The notes below the pieces were generated by a model, which saw nothing but the letters and a program-made list of their open reading frames with translations, did not search any database and was not told where the DNA came from. The translations under genes and the position numbers were made by a program. A stretch of DNA of 64,000 bases from Daedaleopsis sinensis (lineage: Eukaryota > Basidiomycota > Agaricomycetes > Polyporales > Polyporaceae). Where the stretch lies: positions 2,852,001 to 2,916,000 of the forward strand of contig CM066303.1 in the NCBI GenBank assembly GCA_033807695.1, given 5' to 3'. This document shows positions 55,910 through 64,000 of this stretch, in pieces. The first letter of the stretch is position 1, and every line of letters begins with the position of its first letter.

Positions 55910-56530
55910 GTTGTACCTTTGGAGGTTCACTCGGTAGCATTGAACGAACGCTACGCCGCCTTGATCTGCAGCGTATCAGTCCACGTTCGCTCACGAATTC
56001 GTAGATAATGGTGATCTGTACAGGTGGTATGTATACATAGATCGACCGTTGCTTGAGCAATGTCTATGAACTTCACTTGAGTGGACATAAAGAAGCATAC
56101 GGACTGCTACGGGGAATAAAGAAGGTCGTGTTACGACAAAAAAGAGGAGAGCTATGTGAACTTGAAGTTGGAGTGATGCACAATCAACGAATCGTCTGCA
56201 TCAGGGACATGATCTACTATAGCCTACCTGGCCAGGTAGGCTCACGGTGCGGGGGTCAGTTCTCGTAAACCGGGGTGCTTCGAGAGGAAGCGATCTCACC
56301 TCTAGTACGAACACCGGAACAATCTGCACAATATCGCACGGTGGTTACGAGACAATCGAGACGATTCAAGGCTAGTCTTAGTCTCGCGGCGTGGATTGTG
56401 CTGCGCTCTCTTGAACGTACGGTACTAACGGGGGCCTGCGAGTTTCGATTAGACATGTCGAGAGTTCCTCCAGTAGTGAGAGGACAGGCAAAATAATTGC
56501 ATAGCAAAAGGGAACTGCGGCAACGACGAT
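55910..56530. other. no gene seen
   Basis: Stop-rich; downstream flank of the membrane-protein gene. TAGCCTACCTGGCCAGGTAGGCT at about 56220 is a short perfect inverted repeat (CTACCTGGCCAGGTAG) that could form a hairpin. Confidence 0.4.
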
Positions 56531-56535
56531 ATGGT

Positions 56536-57764
56536 CTACTGATCGTCCTTCGACATCAGTTCATCTTCGACTTCGAGCTCCTCATCGTCCTCTGTATCAG
56601 ATGCACTATTCGCTGCCTTCCCAATCTCTATTGACCCACTCTCTAATGAAGTGATCAATGATTGGGCGCACAACACATGAATAAAAACTCACCCTTTTTG
56701 AATTTCTCGTTGATGGCCCTTTGCCCCCAAGTATCGCCCACAAATGAGGGGTTGCCCGCATTCGTTATGGAAAGTATCCTGTTGTCGAGCGAACGCACAT
56801 AGCCTAGATCAACACTCATCCATTTACAAGTCCCAGCCTCGTCTTTGAGATAGATCCAAAACCACCGGGATGTGGGGGTGCGATGTACGTGTACGTCTCC
56901 TTCACAAAGGCCCCTCTTGAGGAGCTCCGTGGTGGGAGGTTCAGATAACGGCCGTTCGCTAGTCGAGATGAAGTACGTTGTCGCGGGTCGCTCGCCGTTC
57001 GGTAGTATGTTGAGGAGATCCTTGTTCCGAGCGCATTTACGACTGCGCCTGGTCGAGACTCGCAACGTGCTGCTGTGACCTTTTGTAGCGGGGCGCGATC
57101 GCTTCGCTTCAGTTGTCGGTATGGATTGGCCAGATTTTGCTCCTAGCAATTCTCCCGTAGGAGAAGGCGGTGCTGGTGCGGGCTCAGGAGAAGAGGCCTT
57201 AACAGGGTCTGAAGGTGATGCGCACGGAGAGCGGGCGAGGAGTGTCGAAATGGAGTTGAGTGGCGTATACTCGTAGTGACCGCCGCTAGGAGGAGGGGCA
57301 GACAGAGCTCTCGGGAATCCTAGCGTGTTTGCCAGAGGATGGTTACGACGGGGGACAGACGGAGCTATGAGTCGTGGGATACTGGCTGAAAAGGGTGGAC
57401 TAATCGGTACAGGTGGATCAGCCCGAAGACCAGACGTTGCTGAAGGACTTCTACGAAATTTATGGTAAGTGTCGTCAAGACGCCGCGCACTGGTGGATCC
57501 GTCACCAAGCGCTTACCTCCTAGCCGTAGCACGAATTATACTCGGTGTGTTTGTATCCAGTGGCATGTGAGGAGCAGCCTGTTCGTGGAGTGTGACTTCA
57601 AGATGTGGGCGCACCAACGCGCTAGCAGGGAACTTGAAGGTGTGGCTGTCCGCTTCCTCTGGGATACACTGGGCGGTGTGCGAGTCCTTCCTCAGGACGA
57701 TGAAGGCAAGAAGTAAACACAACATCCCAGCTACAGCGATATATAAAGGATTGGCTGTCAACAT
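56536..57764 (-). CDS. single-pass membrane protein with unknown C-terminal domain (3 exons)
   Basis: Three exons splice in one frame of 370 codons: 57764-57517, 57450-56693, 56642-56536; introns 66 and 50 nt, GT-AG. Residues about 7-26 (LYIAVAGMLCLLLAFIVLRK) form a signal anchor near the N-terminus. A Pro/Ser-rich linker of about 150 residues follows (PPVPISPPFSASIP...PEPAPAPPSP), then a folded-looking domain (LLNILPNGERPATTYFISTS, RWFWIYLKDEAGTCKWMSVD, GNPSFVGDTWGQRAINEKFK) and an acidic tail (DTEDDEELEVEDELMSKDD). The long central exon has no ATG near its start, which is why it is easy to miss. The domain is not one I recognise. Topology suggests a type II membrane protein with the domain outside or in the lumen. 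Confidence 0.78.
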
Positions 57765-57974
57765 GGTAACAGCGTCGTCAGAAGGTGTGTTGAGTGCAGG
57801 GGATCACAATGTGGGTGGGTTGGAGGAAGCTGGGAGACGTCGCTGCTCGTCGCCCAGTGTAGAGGCTAAGTGAACCGCCCATTTGCATACATTGTGTCGG
57901 CTACGCAAGGAATGCCAAGGGGCGCTCCTAACCGCCTTGTTTGGTACTTACAAAGAACACAGAACATTGGTATC

Positions 57975-58050
57975 CCATGCGCGCGGGCGCGCACGGAGAC
58001 ACACATGCGCGCACACGCGCGCACACACACGCACACGCACGCACACACTG
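57975..58050 (+). repeat. GCGCACACAC-type microsatellite
   Basis: Alternating purine-pyrimidine run GCGCGCACACGCGCGCACAC and variants over about 75 bp. Z-DNA-prone sequence. Confidence 0.85.
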
Positions 58051-58410
58051 AAGTACTGACACTCGGTGAGTCTTAAGTAGAGTAGGCAGTGAATGTGCCT
58101 GCCCGTCGATGATAAAGAGACCGTCGGCACTCCTCGCCTCCTGACGAGATGCGCGCGGAGCGAAATCAATGGTGGCGAAGTTGTGCGTCCTGTCGCTCTC
58201 GACGCAATGGGTCAAGACGGCGCGTTTCATATGTCAAAGAAGAGTATTGCAGCGCGATCGGGAGTGCCTCCCAGAGACAGCAACCGGCGCATCAACAGAC
58301 ATCTCTAGGCTAATGAAACTGCGACCGGGTCCTTCACGAGGTCGTCGATTCCTGCCGAGAGTGTGCAGTGCGTCGCGTCGAGGGTGCAGATACGTAACAG
58401 CGAGCTCTGA

Positions 58411-58490
58411 GGACGCGCTCTTGCCCGAGACGCCACCGAGCTGGCCCCCGAGCAGCGCTCTTGCCCGAGACGCCACCGAGCTGGCCCCCG
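58411..58490 (+). repeat. 40-bp tandem duplication
   Basis: A 40-bp unit starting at 58411 and again at 58451 (GCTCTTGCCCGAGACGCCAC + CGAGCTGGCCCCCGAGC), identical over about 37 bp. The period is not a multiple of three. Confidence 0.9.
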
Positions 58491-59169
58491 AGCACGACCT
58501 CGTAGGCTCGTAGCCTGGCCGGGCGTGGTTTCCAAGGCTTGCTCTCCAGGCGGCGGATCCGACGGACGTAGACACCGCGCTTTCTAAACAGGCTGCTGTC
58601 CCGCCCCCTACCCTCGTTGTTATAGTTAGCTGTGGAGAACATCGAAGAGAATTTCTTTACTTACAATCTTTACACATCGAGCTCCGTGCTTCGGCCTGAT
58701 GGAATTGGGCAGATCGAGGAGGGAGGCGCGGTAGCGTACACTCAGATGAACGCAGTAGTGCGACAACCGAGGAGCCCTGAGATCCTCCTCGTGCGAACTA
58801 AAGTTCGATTTACGCAACAAAAAATGAAGCTGCAAACGTCGAGGTGGGTCTGGTCCAACACGTCTTGTCGACAGCGAGAGGTAGCAGACACGACGGGGTC
58901 GGAAACGATGAGAGGTGGTGAAGACGGAAGCGATGCTGACGAAGCAGCGGGTGATGAGGAAAAGCCGACGGGCGTGAACGAGGACACAACGGCGGGCGAA
59001 GGAGGTGTTGTGGAGATGACAAGAGACAGCGGGGACGAAGGCGATGGGGATGGGGACGTGGCGGAGGGCGACAAAGACATGGCGGAAGGCCGGGACGCGA
59101 CGACGGGCGACAAAGAGGGTGTGACGACGGCAGAATGCGGGGGCGTGGGGGCGGACGACGAGGACGTGT

Positions 59170-59345
59170 TGGCGGTCGGGCGCATATCGAACTGCGTGCT
59201 GTTTCTTCTCTTGGAGTCGATGCCGGCAGCTAGCTGGAATGTACTCGAGTTCGTCGAAGAAACCGGAGTTCGAGTGGGGAGCGTCGGGATCGAGAGTCGG
59301 GGCGCCAGGATAACCGCGTGGATGCATATAAAACGACGCCATGAT
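59170..59345 (-). pseudogene. LTR retroelement gag start (copy 2)
   Basis: On the minus strand MHPRGYPGAPTLDPDAPHSN plus SGFFDELEY and EKKQHAVRYAPD align with the gag start of copy 1 at 41250. Beyond YAPD the similarity to copy 1 ends within a few codons (about 59170). The next 500 bp (58640-59165) is a Ser/Pro/Val-rich frame of unclear origin. The internal LEYLFQ segment is frame-broken (LEYIPASCRH). Truncated copy. Confidence 0.6.
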
Positions 59346-59496
59346 CAAGGGATGTGCTTGGACGGACGGGAGACGGAAGACAGGAGACGGGTGAGAGTGC
59401 TAGTGAATGTGAGGGAAGGAATGGAACGGAGAAGGGAAAGAGGGAAGGTAAGGACTCACCAGGTGATACGTTCCTCGTCAATCCATCAGGATGAGA

Positions 59497-59514
59497 CCCT
59501 CGCGGTGGGCTCCA
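59497..59514 (-). other. retroelement primer binding site (copy 2)
   Basis: Reverse complement reads TGGAGCCCACCGCGAGGG, identical to 41117-41134, four bases after the LTR end TTATCA (59523-59518). Confidence 0.6.
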
Positions 59515-59517
59515 AAA

Positions 59518-60220
59518 TGATAATCTAGACCTCAACTCCGGGTGGGGCGTCGGTCTAAGGTGCTCAGGTCCGGCGAGGTGCTCACAAGGGGAGTCGGTGT
59601 GGGCGGATGAAGGACGGAACGAGCGGTCGGAAGTCGGAAGTCGGAAGTCGTAGAACAAGAGTCGGTAGTCGGCATTCGAGAGTCGAAATTCGGAGAACGA
59701 GAGTCGAAGAACGAGAACGCGTGAACAAGAACGAGAGTACGCTCACCGACCACGCTCAGAGGAGCGGCTTGGATGGCGGCGGAGGGGCCTATCGCGCGCG
59801 CGCGCACGACGACGTCGCGCTGCAGCTGGCAGCTGGTGGGTGGCGGCGCTGCACACTTCGGAACGAAAGAGTGGGAACGGGCGTCGGACGGACGACGGAC
59901 GATTGGTTTTTCATCGCGCGACTCCGACTCGCGGCAGAGGAAGGATTGCCGGGGAGCTCTGAAGAGGAGCGGCTTGGATAGCAGCGGAGGGAGGAGGAAG
60001 GATTGCCGGGGAGCTCTGAGGAGGAGCGGCTTGGATAGCGGCGGAGGGAGGAGGAAGGAGTGCCGGGGAGCTCTAAAGCGGAGCGCTGGTCTGCCCAGGA
60101 GCGCCCAGGGGCTCCGGGGAAGCCCGGCGGGCCGAGGATATCCGGAGATATCGGAGAACAGACCCAATTTCCAGAACAATTCCGCGCCCAAGGCATGCAT
60201 CATTTTGCCTTGATGCATCT
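59518..60220 (-). repeat. LTR of retroelement copy 2
   Basis: Minus-strand sequence matches copy 1 near its inner end (CACCGACTCCCCTTGTGAGC, ACCTCGCCGGACC, CACCCGGAGTTGAGGT). The outer end is uncertain; a TG at about 60220 near a repeated TGCATC/GATGCA is a candidate. It contains the 57-bp minisatellite below. No second LTR was found on the other side of the gag piece. Confidence 0.5.
59940..60110 (-). repeat. 57-bp minisatellite in LTR, three copies
   Basis: Units start at 59944, 60001 and 60058 (plus strand GATTGCCGGGGAGCTCTGA + ...GAGCGGCTTGGATAGCGGCG). The third copy is truncated. An older partial copy is near 59758. Confidence 0.85.
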
Positions 60221-60229
60221 CCGATGCCC

Positions 60230-63200
60230 AGAAAGTGGACGGGATGTAAGCATACGTAGCCGCTGTCCTGGGTTCGGATAGCTCGACTTTCCGGTTGCTG
60301 TCCTATGACGTGTCATTCAGAGTGAGTAATGTCAAGAAACATGCTGGAAAGGTACATTGTACGGTGGTTGTATGGACACTATCATTGCCATAGGCTGCGA
60401 TAGGACACAAAGACTATTGGACGGCTGTCAAGACATTTTCCCGTGGCCGGTCCGAGTTACATTTCCAACCACCCATTCGCGGGCCGGGAGATGGTCCCGA
60501 ATTGATGACTTTCCTGCCCTATGACGCATATGGGAATTTGGCCGAAATGTCTCATTCACGACCCGATTTCCTCACAATTTCCGAACCCCAGAGTCTAGCC
60601 GTTACACGTCGTGCTAACAGTGGAAGATGGAGCTCGACCATCTGGGCAGTGTTACCCACTTCGAACGACTTAGCGTGCCACTCGCCAGAGTACGAGGCGG
60701 CTCGCCCATGTGGTCGACTTGTGGAGAAGAGACATCGCCACCTGTATGCTAGTGCGCTGTTGCGCTGGAGGTGAGAGTAATACTTACATACAGATTACAG
60801 ACAGTGAATGGCACTGAGGAGGAGCGAGGAGAGTGCTAGCCTGGGACCTGGCGTGTCAGTATTTGGGTCCTGCACTGAATCTGGAGTGCACGCCTGAGAA
60901 CATCGCTCGGGGGTTGAATGGATCATCACATCGTGTAGGAGGTTCGCGGGAGCGTTTGCTGCACGCCTGAATGGACGATTCGTCGTGTCGGGGTCGAGTG
61001 TGTACGGATGCGCGGATGCGCGGATGCGCGGATGCGCGTCGAAGGGGGGGGGGGCGATAAGTCTAAAAATACGCGCGTGAAAGTTCGGGAGGTGATGCGA
61101 GGAAGGAGAGCCGGGGTTGTGAGAGCTACTAGGCGGGCAAGGATTGTCGTTGCTCGCCCGGGATGTGCACGAACGTCAGGCATTCCGGGCCTACAGTCTA
61201 CGCTGAAGAACGTTGGGCCGAGGGGGGGATTCTTGGGCCATGGACACCGACGAGCTGTCTCTTCATGCCTCGGAAGTCAGGTCGGTTGAGATTGACGTCG
61301 GCCACAGGCATTCCATGCCCCTCGTCGATCATGCATAAGCGGTGAGCTATGAGGGGGGCGCGCAACTTGACCAGCGAAATGTGGCAGCGTCGTGAGAGGG
61401 CGGTTGCGATACGAGGATGGATGATGACCAGAATGGAAATCTCGAGGGCCCGTACATTGGACTGCTATTCTTGCTCTTGAGTGAGTAAGCGGCCAAGCAC
61501 GCACGAGCGTGAGCAGCTTCCGCCGCGGCCACACCTACACCATATGTGGTCTGCTTCTTGGTAAAGCGATGTGCAGTTTTTCGCGTACGTGCGAGTCTGC
61601 GGCAGCGTTGCCGTCACTTCTTGCTATCCTTTCGTTACCTGGTGTACGGCTCGGTGCAGCCAGCCGTTCGCCTCAGGTATCACGTTCGACAAAGAGACGC
61701 ATTCAACACCATGGAGTCGAATTCGCCTAATGGAATCACGGGGAGGATCGTCGCCTTCCGCAGCGCGGCGGCGAGTAGGATTGTTCGTTGGGCTCTGAGA
61801 TCTGATCGGCAAGAGAAGGCAAGACATACATGGTCATTCCTCATCCACACGCAGACGGCGGTGGTGGCTAAAACGTCCGGGCATGCGGGCGTCCGGTCGG
61901 GATACCCGCCTCTGTTTCCGAGCCCGTGGGAAACGCGTGGTCAGTCGCAGTCACGAACGAGCGCTGCACGAGTCCACTGGTCAGTGCTCTTCTAGTCTGA
62001 GTGGCTGTATGTGTGGATCCATGGAAACACCCACGCACTTGAACACACTGCAGTGCGCACACTCGAGGACAGTGCTTGGCTCCGTTGAGGACGGACAATG
62101 GGACCAGCCAAGGCGCACTTTCGGACGCAGTTCCAAAGCAGAAACTGTGGACCGCGGAAGCGCTCCAAGGATCAGCGTTGAATATCGAATGCAGCGCGCC
62201 ACACGGGAGGTCCGATTGTCAAGAATGATAGATAGAACGGCGCCAATGGCGTGGGCTTACCGGACAATGGAGTAAAGATGTCCCCTTTTAGGAGGGAAGC
62301 TGATAGAGACACGGGAAATCCGGTGCGTTACGATGTCGGAAGGCGGGAGGACGAGCAGGATGCAGATTCCTCGCGCCCGCTCGTTTTTGCGCACCTAGTA
62401 TGAAAATTTCAGCGACAAGCAGTGGTATGCCAAGATGCTCGGGTCGGGGTTTCTTCGAAAGCGTCCTTCCGAACACGAACTCGGAGCGAGTGCAGCTCAC
62501 GCTGCAGCCACCCGTAAGGCCGTAGCTTGCGATGTATTGCAGCGCCCAATGTGCGGGGCTGCCGACGGAAGGATTGCTCGGCTTTGCTTGTAGGCTGTTC
62601 TTCAAACACGACTCCATCCGGTCCCTGATTGTCTGAAACCGAGCGTGCGTCAGTTTCGCCGACATTACATAGCAGACGTGTGGAGGTAGCGCGGGCACTC
62701 ACTCGCTGACGAAATTGGAGCTGAACCGTTCTTCGGCCATTCAGAGTCGGACAGTAGAACCGTTCTGAGCGCTCCATGCGCACTGCGCGTTGGGGCGGGC
62801 AGGAGGGCTGCAGTTCGTGCTGCGGACGTCGCTCTTGAAGTTTGAGCCTCTGCTGAGGAGATCGCTGGGCACTTGAGTCTGCCCACGATGTGATATCGTA
62901 AGCCGAGCGGCGCGTGCCCGCTCACTTGACTGACGAGGATCCGGGGTAGGACGTGATGCGCCTAGCGTCTGGTAAGTTGCGGAGAGTTGCTGTCGTGCTC
63001 CATAAGCTTCGAATGGGTGCTCACGGAGACGTGGTATGAACGCATCCGATGCGAACTCAAAAATGTCCCAGAGCAATCCAACCGCTGTTCGCGTCCTATC
63101 CGAATGTTGACCCGAAGTCCAAGTCGGACGGTAGTTCGGCGGGCGATTCATCAACGCTGTTGAAGTGAGTACATAGATCATGCATTCACCCGCCCGCGTC

Positions 63201-64000
63201 TGCCGTACACTGAGCTGAGAGCTATGCCGCCGGCAGTGTCGTGCGACATATTGTAGGACAGAAGACATGCAGATGATGCGGCCTTAGGCTGCTGCTTCTG
63301 TTCGACAACGCGTCCTATCCCATTGTTGGATGTTCAGGTGACCGTATAGAAGAAAGGAGAAAGATCTTCGGGCAGCTTCGACAGAGTCGCACCGGGAGAG
63401 GTCATTGCCTCTTCGGCATGCCATTCTCGGGCCCGCGTTGGGTTCGTCAGCGACATATAGATATCCTCCTCCTCCATGCCGCACGTTCAATTTTAAGGCA
63501 CACCATTGTGCGATATCGACAGTCCTGTACGCAGCATCCTGGAGCATCAGAGACATCAGCCACCTTCACTCAGCGGCTGCCTGCAGGCACGCCGCAACAG
63601 GAGTTTTATGAAAAGTAGAAAAGAGGAGAAAGGGCCAAGGAGAATGCCGGTTGAAACCGTAGCAGACTCGAACTTGCGGCATCAAGAGATCGGGGAGATC
63701 GCCGGACGAGGTATGGAGAATGGGCAATGTGACTGCAACGTGTACTGACATGAGGCTCGGGGTGAATCTTAGGAGTCTCGTTAGGTCGGGTTGCGCCCGC
63801 CATGCCGGACCTGTGGACCACTGCCCATCGAAGCAGCGGAAAGGACGCGCCGAGCAATTTAGTGCGCACTCCAGCGCGGTAGCACAAGTGCTGGCTCGCC
63901 GTCCGGGCCGCACAGATGGGCAGTCGGTATGTTCGGGATGGCGTCCGCACTAGTCCTCGATAGACTGAATTGTGTTTGCGCAGAAAGAAAGAATCCCGGG
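60230..64000. other. no gene supported
   Basis: Many short frames on both strands. The best coding-like block is minus at about 63110-62980 (VGLLWDIFEFASDAFIPRLR), isolated. An octamer run lies at 61004-61036. A T-arm-like sequence at about 63665 was rejected as a tRNA. Confidence 0.45.
61004..61036 (+). repeat. 8-bp tandem repeat CGGATGCG, four copies
   Basis: Perfect run of CGGATGCG units, followed by a G-run (GGGGGGGGGG at about 61047). Confidence 0.9.

Larger units (their letters stand above)
57770..58620. other. no gene seen; repeats
   Basis: Contains a CA/GC-rich microsatellite and a 40-bp duplication (both listed). Frames are low-complexity. Confidence 0.45.

Noticed and set aside
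58632..59528. 298-codon plus-strand acidic frame
   Set aside because: Its 3' part is antisense to the gag start and primer site of retroelement copy 2. The rest is Gly/Asp/Glu-rich low complexity with no domain.
63640..63720. tRNA-like T-arm on the minus strand (GCAAGTTCGAGTC)
   Set aside because: The T-stem is incomplete (one base missing on the 3' side), the candidate acceptor strands do not pair, and no D-arm is in place.

Overview
The window looks like a piece of a filamentous basidiomycete genome, most likely an Agaricomycete (polypore-like). The evidence is genes split by many 48-67 nt GT-AG introns with CTNAC-like branch sites, F-box proteins of the lineage-expanded kind, a multi-exon CACTA/Tnp2 transposase of mushroom type, and gag relics of a basidiomycete LTR retroelement. 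There are no bacterial operons or ribosome binding sites. All assignments come from reading the sequence; no database was searched.

I could splice seven protein genes end to end in one frame. Six are on the minus strand: F-box paralog A (7967-10507, 9 exons); a Tnp2 transposase (26581-30777, 6 exons); F-box paralog B (33600-36118, 9 exons); a WD40 protein with a C-terminal membrane helix (44892-46455, 7 exons); a repeat-rich protein ending in an HPD-containing block (51794-54671, 5 exons); and a single-pass membrane protein (56536-57764, 3 exons). One is on the plus strand: an F-box/LRR-like protein (39084-40709, one exon). A and B share one exon plan, with five exons of equal or near-equal length, and lie about 23 kb apart in the same orientation with the transposase between them. 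They are most simply a duplicated pair.

Much of the rest is a gene graveyard. Recognisable coding blocks broken by frameshifts or stops include HCNGP/SAP30BP-like (1290-1837), OPT transporter joined to an FAD-monooxygenase-like piece (15178-15775), JmjC-like (22505-22870), hemopexin-like (31595-32205), retroelement gag (41250-41960 and 59170-59345), TAP-type alpha/beta hydrolase (42189-42707), a CCCH zinc-finger gene whose N-terminal part is inverted relative to its C-terminal part (49047-51048), and a mushroom-specific family member (55032-55903). Several other relics have clear coding character but no family I can name.

The intact genes mean the frameshifts elsewhere are unlikely to be uniform sequencing error. 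The best candidates for something new are the gene-fragment cassette between two ~300-bp direct repeats (14848-16400), the split and inverted CCCH gene, and the F-box pair around the transposase. Intergenic stretches hold minisatellites and trinucleotide tracts but no tRNA, rRNA or CRISPR array that I can support.
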